Of a stretch of DNA of 64,000 nt, positions 51,512 to 60,090 are shown piece after piece. The position numbers and the translations under genes were made by a program. The stretch comes from Clostridia bacterium. GTDB taxonomy: Bacteria > Bacillota_A > Clostridia > Christensenellales > Aristaeellaceae. Position 1 is the stretch's first letter. Every line of letters starts with the position of its first letter. Below the pieces are notes generated by a model, which was not told the origin of the DNA, did not search any database, and worked only from the letters and a program-made list of their open reading frames with translations. The DNA is taken from NCBI GenBank assembly GCA_017518705.1, contig JAFWUC010000046.1:1-64000 (forward strand), given 5' to 3'.

Positions 51512-53962
51512 ATGACCATCAAAAAGCTGACTTCAGAAGAAATAAAAGCTTCCATACTCGAAAAACTTGAACGCAACTACGGCTGCGACATAACCGACGC
51601 GACGCGGGTGCAGATATACGACGCCCTCGCCCAGACGGTAAAAGACGAGGTCATGCGCAGGCGCACCGCTTCCCGCGGCGAGCGCAAAAAGCAGAAGTGC
51701 AAAAAACTGTACTACCTGTCCGCGGAATTTCTGGTGGGACGCGCGCTGCACAACAACATGGTGTCGCTGGTGAATGAGCACGCCTACGTGACCGCCCTGC
51801 ACGAACTGGGGCTGGACGCTTCCCGCATATTCGAGGAAGAGCCGGAACCGGGCTTGGGCAACGGCGGCCTGGGACGCCTCGCTGCGTGCTTCCTGGACAG
51901 CCTGACCACCCTTAAGCTGCCCGCCATGGGATGCACCATAAGGTACGAATACGGCCTGTTCCGCCAGAAGATAGTGGACGGATACCAGGTGGAAATGCCC
52001 GACAACTGGCTGGAGAACGGCTCCATGTGGGAGATCTGCCGGCCCGACCAGACCCAGATGGTGCGCTTCAGCGGCTATGTGGAGAGCTATGACGACAACG
52101 GCAAGACCCGCTACCGCCACATGAATTACTCCACCGTCCAGGCAGTGCCTTACGACGTGCCCGTGCTGGGCTACGACAGCTGCATGGTGAACATGCTGAG
52201 GTGCTGGTCCGCGAGAGCCAACAAGACGCTGGACATGCAGTCCTTCAACCGCGGCGAGTATACCCGCGCCATTGAGGAAAAGGAGCTGGCCGAGGTAATA
52301 AGCAAGGTGCTCTATCCCGAGGACAACCACTACGAGGGCAAGGAACTGCGCCTGAAGCAGCAGTACTTCCTGTCCAGCGCGTCGGTGCAGTACGCGGTGC
52401 AGGACTTCGTGAAGGTGTACGGCGAGGACTTTTCCATCTTCCCGGACAAGGTGGCGCTGCACGTGAACGACACGCACCCCGGCATGGCGATACCCGAGCT
52501 CATGAGGGTGCTGATAGACGAATACGGTTTGAGCTGGGACGAGGCTGAGGACATAACCCGCCGCACTTTCGCTTATACCAACCACACCGTCATGGCGGAG
52601 GCGCTGGAAAAGTGGCCCGAAGAGATGGTCGCCCGCCTGCTGCCCCGCATATACATGATCCTGCAGGAGATCAACCGCCGCGAATGCGCCCGTCTGTGGG
52701 AAGTGTTCCCGGGCCAGTGGGAGAGGATCGGCCGCATGGCGGTGATCGGCTACGGTTCCGTCAACATGGCGAACCTGTGCGTGAGCATGTCTCACAGCGT
52801 GAACGGCGTGAGCAAGATCCACACCGACATACTCAAAAAGGGCGTGTTCCACGACTTCTACATGACCCAGCCCGACAAATTCATCGCCATAACCAACGGC
52901 ATAACCCACCGCCGCTGGCTGATGATGGCCAATTACCGCCTGTCCCGCCTTATAGACGACGCGATAGGCGACGCCTGGCGCAAGGATTACGAGCGCCTGG
53001 CCGATCTGGAAGCGTTCAAGGAGGACGCGGCTTTCCGCGAGAAGTTCTTCCAGGTCAAGCGCGCCAACAAGGAGCGCTTAAGCGGCCGGCTGCAGGCGAG
53101 CCAGGGCATGACCCTGAGGCCCGACGACCTGTTCGACGTGCAGGCCAAGCGGCTGCACGAGTACAAGCGCCAGCTGCTCAACGCCTTAAGCATACTCATC
53201 CTGTACAACCGCCTCAAGGACAACCCGGGCATGGTCATCCAGCCCCGCACCTACATTTTCGGCGCCAAGGCTGCCCCCGGCTATTACCGGGCCAAGCTCA
53301 TCATCAGGCTCATAAACGAGATCGCGCGGCTGGTTAACACCGACCCCGTGGCGGGCAAGTACATAAACGTCATATTCGCCGAAAACTACTCGGTCAGCCT
53401 GGCGGAGGACCTGATCCCCGCCGCCGACGTGAGCGAGCAGCTTTCCACCGCCGGCAAGGAAGCCAGCGGCACCGGAAACATGAAGTTCATGATGAACGGC
53501 GCGGTGACCATAGGCACTCTGGACGGAGCCAACGTGGAGATCTGCGACGCGGTGGGCCGGGACAACATCTACATCTTCGGCATGACCGCCGGACAGGTGG
53601 AGGCGGCGTACCAGTCTCCCTCCCGCGCCAGCGGCATATTCGAGACGAACGCCGAAGTGCGCCGGGCGCTCACCCAGCTGATAGACGGCACGCTGTGCCC
53701 CCAGCAGCCCGGTATGTTCAGGGACATTTACCACAGCCTGCTCTTCGGCGACAACGGCAGCATAGCGGACAGCTACTTCGTGCTGAGCGACATAAGGAGC
53801 TACATCCGCACCCAGGAGCAGATCAGCAAGGACTATATCAACCGCGACGAGTGGGTAAAGAAGGCCATAGTGAACGTGGCGCGCAGCCACATCTTCGCTT
53901 CCGACCGCACTATCAAGGAATACAACCAGTCGATCTGGCACCTGGACGAGGTAGAACTGTGA
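51512..53962 (+). CDS. glgP: glycogen/starch alpha-glucan phosphorylase
   Basis: An 816-residue GT35 phosphorylase that releases glucose-1-phosphate from alpha-1,4-glucans with phosphate. The pyridoxal-phosphate Lys658 stands in EASGTGNMKFMMNGA. Other signatures are EPGLGNGGLGRLAACFLDSL near residue 110 (catalytic-site loop; here within 20 residues), NDTHPGMAIPELMR near residue 315, and the phosphate-binding RLHEYKRQLLN near residue 548. Length is normal. CGGAGG precedes the ATG. It overlaps the GH13 gene by 4 nt (GTGA), so the two are one unit for glycogen or maltodextrin breakdown. Confidence 0.97.
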   Translation: MTIKKLTSEEIKASILEKLERNYGCDITDATRVQIYDALAQTVKDEVMRRRTASRGERKKQKCKKLYYLSAEFLVGRALHNNMVSLVNEHAYVTALHELGLDASRIFEEEPEPGLGNGGLGRLAACFLDSLTTLKLPAMGCTIRYEYGLFRQKIVDGYQVEMPDNWLENGSMWEICRPDQTQMVRFSGYVESYDDNGKTRYRHMNYSTVQAVPYDVPVLGYDSCMVNMLRCWSARANKTLDMQSFNRGEYTRAIEEKELAEVISKVLYPEDNHYEGKELRLKQQYFLSSASVQYAVQDFVKVYGEDFSIFPDKVALHVNDTHPGMAIPELMRVLIDEYGLSWDEAEDITRRTFAYTNHTVMAEALEKWPEEMVARLLPRIYMILQEINRRECARLWEVFPGQWERIGRMAVIGYGSVNMANLCVSMSHSVNGVSKIHTDILKKGVFHDFYMTQPDKFIAITNGITHRRWLMMANYRLSRLIDDAIGDAWRKDYERLADLEAFKEDAAFREKFFQVKRANKERLSGRLQASQGMTLRPDDLFDVQAKRLHEYKRQLLNALSILILYNRLKDNPGMVIQPRTYIFGAKAAPGYYRAKLIIRLINEIARLVNTDPVAGKYINVIFAENYSVSLAEDLIPAADVSEQLSTAGKEASGTGNMKFMMNGAVTIGTLDGANVEICDAVGRDNIYIFGMTAGQVEAAYQSPSRASGIFETNAEVRRALTQLIDGTLCPQQPGMFRDIYHSLLFGDNGSIADSYFVLSDIRSYIRTQEQISKDYINRDEWVKKAIVNVARSHIFASDRTIKEYNQSIWHLDEVEL

Positions 53963-55671
53963 CGAATGCCTGCCACGACCCGTATTCCGAGTTTTTCCGC
54001 AGACCCAAAGGCGCGCTGACCGCGGGCAGCTTCGTGACCCTCACCCTGCATATAGAGGGCGAGGTCTCGCAGGTGTTCGCTCGGGTGTGGCGGGGCGCGG
54101 ACGAGGAATGGCTGCCCCTTAACAACAGATGGGAGGAAATGTACTCCGTCAGCGTGAGCGTGGGCAGGGAAGCGGGTCTGGTCTGGTACTATTTCGTGAT
54201 CGACTGTCCCGAAGGCAGGCGCTATCTGGGCAAAAACGGCCTGAGCGACACGGAGCCGGAGTCATTCCAGATAACCGTGTACGACCCCGCCTTCGACACG
54301 CCCCGCTGGATGCGGGAAAGCGTGATAATGCAGATCTTCCCCGACCGCTTTAATATCGGTTCCCGCGGGATCACTCTTCCCCACGGCAGGGGCGCGTTCG
54401 TGCACGAAAACTGGAACGAGGCGCCCTGCCTGTGCGACGACAACGGCGACAGGGAAGCCGTGGACTTTTTCGGCGGCAGCCTGAACGGGATACGGGAGAA
54501 GCTGGATTATCTGAGCGACATGGGGTTTGGAGGGATATACCTTAACCCCATTTTTCGCGCCCGCAGCAACCACAAGTACGACACGGGCGACTACGAAAGG
54601 ATAGATCCGTCCTTCGGAACCCAGGCGGACTTCGAGGCGCTGTGCTGGGACGCGAAAAGCGCGGGCATACAGGTGATACTGGACGGCGTGTTCAGCCACA
54701 CGGGAGCGGACAGCAAATACTTCAACCGTTACGGCACCTACGACAGCCCCGGCGCGTACTCCGCCTTTCCGGGCGGACCCTACGCCAAGTGGTACAGCTT
54801 TAAAAACGGCAGGGACGATTACGAGTGCTGGTGGGGCATAGAGACCCTGCCCAACGTGAACGAACTGGAACCCACATATCTGGACTATATCTGCGGAGAG
54901 CGTGGCATAATCCAGAAATACATAAAAGCCGGAGCGTCCGGCTGGCGGCTGGACGTGGCGGACGAACTGCCCACGGACTTCATCCGCCATTTGCGGCGCA
55001 GGGCGAAGGCGGCCAATCCGAACAGCTGCGTGATAGGCGAGGTGTGGGAGGACATCACCAACAAGATGACCTACGGGCGCCGCCGCTGTTACGCGCTGGG
55101 AGACACTCTGGACAGCGCCATGAACTATCCTTTAAGGACCGCGGTCATGGACTTCATGCTGGAAAAGAGCGACGCATACCAACTGGAGACCTTCATAAAA
55201 CACCAGATGTCCACGCTGCCGCCGCCGCTGCTTTACAGCATGATGAACCTGCTGGGCAGCCACGACAAGCCCCGGGCGATCTCGGTGCTCAGCGGCAGGG
55301 AAAAGCTGGAGGGCAGCCGGGACGATGTGGACGCGAGACCGCTTAACAGCCTCGAATACGAGCTGGGCAAGGCCAGGTACATAAAGGCTTTCGAGCTCAT
55401 CTGCGCCCTGCCGGGCATGCCTGCGGTGTACTACGGCGACGAGGCGGGCATGACCGGAGCGGACGACCCCTACTGCCGGGGCACGTATCCCTGGGGCAGG
55501 GAAGACCGGGAACTGCAGGGAGAGATACGGCGCATCATCCGGACGCGCAACTCCTCACCCGTGCTCAAGGCGGGGGAAGCGGGCGTGCGGGCGCTGGACG
55601 ACAGCCGGCTGGAGATAGTCAGAAAGCTGGACGGGGAGACGGTCAGCGTCGTGATCAACAACCGGGTATAG
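53959..55671 (+). CDS. GH13 neopullulanase/cyclomaltodextrinase-like amylase
   Basis: A 570-residue GH13 alpha-amylase-family enzyme with no signal peptide. The N-terminal 110 residues look like a starch-binding sandwich (CBM34-like). Catalytic motifs in order are DGVFSHTG (region I), GWRLDVADE with nucleophile Asp332, IGEVWED with acid/base Glu361, and GSHDKPR with His435-Asp436. They fit cyclomaltodextrinase or neopullulanase subfamilies acting on imported maltodextrins or stored glycogen. The GTG start overlaps the glgP stop (GTGA), so no separate promoter is expected. It provides shorter chains to the phosphorylase. Confidence 0.94.
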   Translation: MTNACHDPYSEFFRRPKGALTAGSFVTLTLHIEGEVSQVFARVWRGADEEWLPLNNRWEEMYSVSVSVGREAGLVWYYFVIDCPEGRRYLGKNGLSDTEPESFQITVYDPAFDTPRWMRESVIMQIFPDRFNIGSRGITLPHGRGAFVHENWNEAPCLCDDNGDREAVDFFGGSLNGIREKLDYLSDMGFGGIYLNPIFRARSNHKYDTGDYERIDPSFGTQADFEALCWDAKSAGIQVILDGVFSHTGADSKYFNRYGTYDSPGAYSAFPGGPYAKWYSFKNGRDDYECWWGIETLPNVNELEPTYLDYICGERGIIQKYIKAGASGWRLDVADELPTDFIRHLRRRAKAANPNSCVIGEVWEDITNKMTYGRRRCYALGDTLDSAMNYPLRTAVMDFMLEKSDAYQLETFIKHQMSTLPPPLLYSMMNLLGSHDKPRAISVLSGREKLEGSRDDVDARPLNSLEYELGKARYIKAFELICALPGMPAVYYGDEAGMTGADDPYCRGTYPWGREDRELQGEIRRIIRTRNSSPVLKAGEAGVRALDDSRLEIVRKLDGETVSVVINNRV

Positions 55672-55755
55672 TATCCCGGTAGGCGGTATTCGGCGATCGA
55701 CGGTCGGTGCTGACAGGTTTGGCGGCGCTTTGCCGCGGACAGAAAGGCAGATCCC

Positions 55756-56535
55756 ATGAAGATCAGGCGTTTGAACGAGGACAAATACATAGCCCTGGAC
55801 GACGACGGGCGTGAGATAGGCCGCAGCACGGTAAAGCTCAAGAGGCTGGACCGTATATTCCCCGATTGCCCGGGACAGATATCCATCCACGTCGTTGCGG
55901 ACGACGAGTGCCGGGACCTGCTCTACGGCGCGGCGGTCACCCGGGCGCGGCTGCTTCTGGGCCGCCAGCAGGAAAAGACCCGCGTGTACGCCAAGATATC
56001 CCCGGAGGACAGGCCCGCGCTGGAGATACTCTCCTGCATGGGTTTCGTGCCCCAGGACGGCATAGCGCGCATGACGAGGCAGGTCACGGACGAAAAAATC
56101 AGCCTGCAGGCGCCTCCCAACTGCACAATAGTCAGGGACACGCTGGAGGACGACGGGGAGAAGATACGCTGCCTAAGGCGCTACAACGAGTGCTTCGGCG
56201 CGGACAAGGATATAAAGTGGCTGGAGGAACTGGCGTCATACGACGACTTCAGGCGCATACTCATGGTGTCTCCCGAAGACCTGTGCGGGGAGCTCATGGT
56301 GTGGAGCAGCGGTGATACGGGCGTGATAGGCATAATCCAGACCGCCCGCCGCTGGAGACTCCGGGGAGTGGCTTCCTACCTTATGGAAGATGCACGCAAG
56401 TACTTTGCCAGCCTGGGCCTTTCCCGGGAGAGCATGGACGTGTGGATGAAGGCGCCCGGCAGCATGCCTTTGGCCCGGAAGGCGGGCTTTGAGAAAAGGG
56501 AGACCTTGGCGGTGTACCCGGTGCTGAAAGCGTAA
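55756..56535 (+). CDS. GNAT-fold acetyltransferase
   Basis: A 259-residue protein in which the C-terminal half is a GNAT domain: acetyl-CoA loop RRWRLRGVASYLMEDARKYF near residue 195 and KAPGSMPLARKAGFEK near residue 235. The N-terminal half (ALDDDGREIGRSTVKLKRL onward) resembles a second, degenerate GNAT copy, so a tandem arrangement is likely. AAAGGCAG precedes the ATG. It is 84 nt after the GH13 gene and ends before a bidirectional terminator, so it may read through from the glycogen operon. The acceptor is unknown. Confidence 0.82.
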   Translation: MKIRRLNEDKYIALDDDGREIGRSTVKLKRLDRIFPDCPGQISIHVVADDECRDLLYGAAVTRARLLLGRQQEKTRVYAKISPEDRPALEILSCMGFVPQDGIARMTRQVTDEKISLQAPPNCTIVRDTLEDDGEKIRCLRRYNECFGADKDIKWLEELASYDDFRRILMVSPEDLCGELMVWSSGDTGVIGIIQTARRWRLRGVASYLMEDARKYFASLGLSRESMDVWMKAPGSMPLARKAGFEKRETLAVYPVLKA

Positions 56536-56580
56536 AGGCGTCGCGAAACACGGGCGCGGACAGGCAAAACCGAATATGAC

Positions 56581-56611
56581 AAAGGACGGCGGAGATTATC
56601 CGCCGTCCTTT
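56581..56611. terminator. bidirectional intrinsic terminator
   Basis: A perfect 13-bp stem AAAGGACGGCGGA/TCCGCCGTCCTTT with a 5-nt loop, between convergent GNAT and fucO genes. Confidence 0.85.
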
Positions 56612-56626
56612 GCGTTTATCGGATTT

Positions 56627-57775
56627 TTACATCATGCTTCTGTAGAGCGCTTCGATCTCTTCGACGGAAGTGTCGCGGGGGTTGCCGGGGCGGCAGGCGT
56701 CCGCGTAGGCGCTTTCGCTCAGGAACCTGACGTCTTCGTCTTTAAGGATGCCCTTGAGGTCGGCGGGGATGCCCACGTCCTTGCTCAGCTGCTTGACGGC
56801 GGCGATGCAGGCTTTGGCGGCTTCGTCGTCGTTCATGTAGTTCAGACCGTCCACGCCCATGGCCTCGGCGATCCTGCGGTACCTTGCGCCGGCGGCGGGA
56901 GCGTTGTACTCCAGACCCAGGGGCAGCAGTATGGCGCAGGCCACGCCGTGGGGAGTGTCATACAGGGCGGAAAGCCCGTGCGCCATGGAGTGCACGATGC
57001 CCAGGCCCACGTTGGAGAAGCCCATGCCCGCGATGTACTGGCCCAGCGCCATGCCTTCGCGGCCGTCGGGATCGTTGTTTACCGCAGCTCTCAGGCTGTG
57101 GCTGATAAGGCGGATGGCTTCCAGGTGGAACATGTCGCTGATGGCGCAGTGGCCCTTGGTGATGTAGCCTTCGATGGCGTGGGTGAGGGCGTCCATGCCG
57201 GTGGAGGCGGTGAGGCCCTTGGGCATAGTGGACATCATATCGGGATCCACGACGGCGATCTCGGGGATGTCGTTCACGTCGACGCACACGAACTTGCGCT
57301 TTTTCTCGACGTCGGTGATGACGTAGTTGATGGTGACCTCCGCGGCGGTGCCGGCGGTGGTGGGCACGGCAATGGTGAACACGGCCTTGTTTTTGGTGGG
57401 CGCCACGCCTTCAAGGGAACGCACGTCGGCGAACTCGGGGTTGTTTATGATGATGCCGATGGCCTTTGAGGTATCCATCGCGCTGCCGCCGCCGATGGCC
57501 ACGATGCAGTCCGCTTTGGCGGCTTTGAACGCTTCCACGCCGCATTTTACGTTTTCGATGGTGGGGTTGGGCTTGATGTCGGAATATACGCTGTAGGCGA
57601 TGCCGGCATTGTCCAGCAGATCGGTGACTTTTTTGCTTACGCCGAACCTGATAAGGTCGGGGTCGGTAGCTACGAATACTTTTTTGAAACCGCGGTTGTT
57701 GATCTCGGGCACGATATTCTCGATCGCTCCGTGGCCGTGGTAGGAAATGGGATTGAGCACGATACGGTCAGACAT
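56627..57775 (-). CDS. fucO: lactaldehyde reductase / 1,2-propanediol oxidoreductase
   Basis: A 382-residue iron-dependent alcohol dehydrogenase very close to FucO. Nucleotide motif GGGSAMDTSKAIG near residue 97; the segments FADVRSLEGVAPT and AVPTTAGTAAEVTINYVITD (20 residues) match FucO almost letter for letter. Metal ligands are Asp and His in STGMDALTHAIEGY near residue 195 and two His in VHSMAHGLSALYDTPHGV near residue 262. It reduces L-lactaldehyde, from fucose or rhamnose breakdown, to 1,2-propanediol with NADH. AGGAGG precedes the ATG. No fucose kinase or aldolase is nearby. Confidence 0.93.
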   Translation of the reverse strand: MSDRIVLNPISYHGHGAIENIVPEINNRGFKKVFVATDPDLIRFGVSKKVTDLLDNAGIAYSVYSDIKPNPTIENVKCGVEAFKAAKADCIVAIGGGSAMDTSKAIGIIINNPEFADVRSLEGVAPTKNKAVFTIAVPTTAGTAAEVTINYVITDVEKKRKFVCVDVNDIPEIAVVDPDMMSTMPKGLTASTGMDALTHAIEGYITKGHCAISDMFHLEAIRLISHSLRAAVNNDPDGREGMALGQYIAGMGFSNVGLGIVHSMAHGLSALYDTPHGVACAILLPLGLEYNAPAAGARYRRIAEAMGVDGLNYMNDDEAAKACIAAVKQLSKDVGIPADLKGILKDEDVRFLSESAYADACRPGNPRDTSVEEIEALYRSMM

Positions 57776-57805
57776 GATTTTCCTCCTGAATGATATTTAT
57801 GCCAA

Positions 57806-57823
57806 CCTTTACTTGCGTAAAGG
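57806..57823 (-). promoter_or_regulatory. small hairpin before fucO
   Basis: On the minus strand CCTTTAC, GCAA loop, GTAAAGG: a perfect 7-bp stem with a GNRA tetraloop, 31 nt before the fucO start. There is no U run, so it may stabilise or process mRNA or be an operator. Confidence 0.4.
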
Positions 57824-57835
57824 GAGTCATTGGTT

Positions 57836-58249
57836 TTACAGCGCGCCCAGGCAGTCCCGGGCGAAGGCTTCAGCCGCCAGGATGTCGTCGGGGCCGGGCT
57901 TTTTGCCGCTTAGGAAGCCCTTGCCGGGATAGGCGGCGCTTATGTCCAGCACATGTATGCCCCGGTCTTCCAGCACTGTGCGCATCTGCTCCATGGGCGC
58001 GGGGTCCCGCTTGGGATTGCACACGAACAGCGCGGCGGTCCTGACACGGTTGGAGTTCAGGCTGCCCAGAAATTCCAGTACGGCCTTGTCAGGTTTCGTG
58101 CCTTCGCAGCCCACGAACATCAGCCGCACGTTTTCGGGCATGTATGCGGGCATGAGCGCCTCCGCCTGGCAGCCTGCCTGGGACGCGATTGCCTTGGCTA
58201 TGGCCGCGGCGCAGCCTTTGGGAGAAGTATAGTACACTTTTACGTTCAT
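57836..58249 (-). CDS. small flavodoxin-like protein
   Basis: A 137-residue cytosolic protein with a flavodoxin-like alpha/beta fold: VKVYYTSPKGCAAAIAKAIAS (cofactor-loop-like start, near residue 3; core SPKGCA), LMFVGCEGTKPDK near residue 44, and AALFVCNPKRDPAPMEQM near residue 72. The FMN loop is imperfect, so it may bind another cofactor or none. Its ATG overlaps the tdk stop by 4 nt, and it lies upstream of fucO by 61 nt. Function is unknown. Three Cys lie in its strands or loops. Confidence 0.72.
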   Translation of the reverse strand: MNVKVYYTSPKGCAAAIAKAIASQAGCQAEALMPAYMPENVRLMFVGCEGTKPDKAVLEFLGSLNSNRVRTAALFVCNPKRDPAPMEQMRTVLEDRGIHVLDISAAYPGKGFLSGKKPGPDDILAAEAFARDCLGAL

Positions 58250-58812
58250 GCTTTATCCTCTGGGCCTGTCTGCCCATTTGCCCAGTGCCTGCGGCACAGG
58301 GCCACATAACTCTCGTTGCCGCCCAGCACTATCTTTTCGCCTGTCTTGGTCACTCTGCCGTTGTACAGGCGTGCGTTGAAGGTGGCTTTTTTGCCGCACC
58401 AGCACACGGTCTTGATCTCTTCTATGCTGTCCGCCCAGGCCAGCAGCCAGTAGCTGCCTTCGAACAATTCGCCCCTGAAGTCCGCCCTTAAACCGTAGGC
58501 GATCACGGGGATATTGAGGTCGTCGGCGATGTGCACCAGCTTTTCCACCTGCGCCTTGGTCAGAAACTGCGCTTCGTCCACTATCACGCAGTCCACGCCG
58601 GTAAGGTCCATGCCGTCTATGTCTTCGATGTATTCGCAGGGCGCGGTGAGCCCGCAGCGGGAAGCCACCAGCTTTTCCCCGTCCCTCACGTCCAGGCGGG
58701 GCTTGAGCATCACGCACTTCTGACCCCGCTCCAGGTAATTGAAACGCACCATAACCGCGTTGGCGCTTTTGCTTGAACCCATCGCGCCGTAACGGAAATA
58801 TAACTTAGCCAC
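58246..58812 (-). CDS. tdk: thymidine kinase
   Basis: A 188-residue type II thymidine kinase that phosphorylates thymidine in the salvage pathway. P-loop GAMGSSKSANAV near residue 9, the Walker B-like VIVDEAQFLTKAQ near residue 80 and a late zinc-type pair VCWCGKKATFN near residue 136 followed by CRRHW. Length is typical. The GTG start at 58812 has AGGGGG 10 nt upstream. Its divergent promoter overlaps that of tmcAL. The stop overlaps the next gene by 4 nt (ATGA). Confidence 0.96.
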   Translation of the reverse strand: MAKLYFRYGAMGSSKSANAVMVRFNYLERGQKCVMLKPRLDVRDGEKLVASRCGLTAPCEYIEDIDGMDLTGVDCVIVDEAQFLTKAQVEKLVHIADDLNIPVIAYGLRADFRGELFEGSYWLLAWADSIEEIKTVCWCGKKATFNARLYNGRVTKTGEKIVLGGNESYVALCRRHWANGQTGPEDKA

Positions 58813-58838
58813 AACAAACTGCCCCCTAAGGCTTGCTG

Positions 58839-58867
58839 TTTACTATTCTATACGAGTCTGATATAAT
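58839..58867 (+). promoter_or_regulatory. promoter for tmcAL
   Basis: TTTACT (58839-58844), 17 nt, perfect TATAAT (58862-58867). It overlaps the divergent tdk promoter. Confidence 0.6.
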
Positions 58868-58874
58868 ATTTCAA
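58845..58874 (-). promoter_or_regulatory. promoter for tdk
   Basis: On the minus strand TTGAAA (58874-58869), an 18-nt spacer, TAGAAT (58850-58845). Confidence 0.5.
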
Positions 58875-58884
58875 GGTGATGAAT

Positions 58885-60027
58885 GTGAAAATAGCGGGAA
58901 TTATTGCGGAATACAACCCCCTGCACCGGGGGCATGTTTATCATATGGAGCAGACCCGCCGCCTGGGTGCGGACAGGATAGTCGCCGTGCTGGGAGGAAA
59001 CGTGACCCAGCGGGGCGAAATGGCCATGTTCGACAAATTCGCCCGGGCAAAGTCGGCGCTTATGGCGGGGGCTGACGCGGTGGTGGAACTGCCGGTAGTG
59101 TACGCCGCCAGGTCCGCCAGGGAGTTCGCTAGGGGCGGGGTCAGCATCCTTTCGGCGCTGGGCGCGGACTATATCTCCTTCGGCAGCGAGACGGGAGACA
59201 TAAGCGCGCTTTCGCGCCTGGCGGAAAAACTGGAAAATGAGACGGAGGAACTGTCCGGTCTGATAAAAACGGGGCTGGACGCGGGCATGGGTTATCCATC
59301 CGCCCGTTCGCAGGCGGTAAACCGGCTTTATCCGGAACTGTACCCGCTTATGACCTCCCCCAACGACGCGCTGGCGCTGGAATACCTGCAGGCGGTGATG
59401 CGGCTTGGCGCCGGGCTGATGCCCCTGGCGGTAAAACGGCAGGGGAGCTATCACGGCGGCGGAGAAAAGTCGGCGACTTCCATAAGGCAGCTGATACGGG
59501 AGGGCAAAGCCGACGAAGCGCTTGGGATGTTGCCGGAAGAGACGAGGGAACTGTACGCTTCCGAGATCCCGGACGGCGTGCACTGCCCCGAAAGGCTGGA
59601 GGCGCACGTGCTGTCAGTTTTAAGGCAGGGTTTATCCGCGCGCGACGGGGAGGGATTAAGGCAGCTCATAGTCAACTCCGCGAAGCGTTCCCCGACGCTG
59701 GAAGATACGGTGAACGCCTGCGTGTCCAGACGCTACACGAAGGCGCGGGTGCTGCGGGAGATAAGCGAAATGTGGCTGGATATCCCGCCCGTGCCGGACA
59801 AGCTGCCCTACATACGCCTGCTGGGCGCGAAAAAGGGCGGCGAAGAACTGCTAAGGGAGCTTAAAAACAGGGCGGGGGAACTGTTCGTGAGCGACCCGGT
59901 GAGGCTTAAGGACGAAGAGGTCTTCAGGGCGGAATGCCGCGCCACCGACGCCTGGGGGCTGGGCTGCGCAAAGAGGGAATACCGCCTGCCCGGACGGGAG
60001 CTCACAAACGGCTTCATCAGCCTGTAA
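58885..60027 (+). CDS. tmcAL: tRNA(Met) cytidine acetate ligase
   Basis: A 380-residue TmcAL (YlbM) enzyme that forms N4-acetylcytidine at the wobble position of elongator tRNA-Met from acetate and ATP. The nucleotidyltransferase-like motif IIAEYNPLHRGHVYH near residue 5 includes HxGH. GGNVTQRGEMAMFDKFARAK (20) near residue 38 and SFGSETGDI near residue 98 are family hallmarks. The GTG at 58885 (MKIAGIIAEYN) is chosen because AAGGTGAT lies upstream at good spacing; a GTG at 58876 overlaps that site. It diverges from tdk. Length is normal. Confidence 0.95.
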   Translation: MKIAGIIAEYNPLHRGHVYHMEQTRRLGADRIVAVLGGNVTQRGEMAMFDKFARAKSALMAGADAVVELPVVYAARSAREFARGGVSILSALGADYISFGSETGDISALSRLAEKLENETEELSGLIKTGLDAGMGYPSARSQAVNRLYPELYPLMTSPNDALALEYLQAVMRLGAGLMPLAVKRQGSYHGGGEKSATSIRQLIREGKADEALGMLPEETRELYASEIPDGVHCPERLEAHVLSVLRQGLSARDGEGLRQLIVNSAKRSPTLEDTVNACVSRRYTKARVLREISEMWLDIPPVPDKLPYIRLLGAKKGGEELLRELKNRAGELFVSDPVRLKDEEVFRAECRATDAWGLGCAKREYRLPGRELTNGFISL

Positions 60028-60030
60028 AAG

Positions 60031-60059
60031 TTTACAAATGCCCGAAAATGTGGTACAAT
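60031..60059 (+). promoter_or_regulatory. promoter for the MBOAT-DHHW-RCC1 operon
   Basis: TTTACA (60031-60036), 17 nt, TACAAT (60054-60059), 32 nt before the MBOAT start. Confidence 0.6.
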
Positions 60060-60090
60060 CAAAAAGATTAGGAGTGATTCGGGGGCAAAG

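Noticed and set aside
51533..52909. 458-codon minus-strand frame inside glgP
   Set aside because: Antisense to well-conserved phosphorylase sequence; composition is not protein-like.
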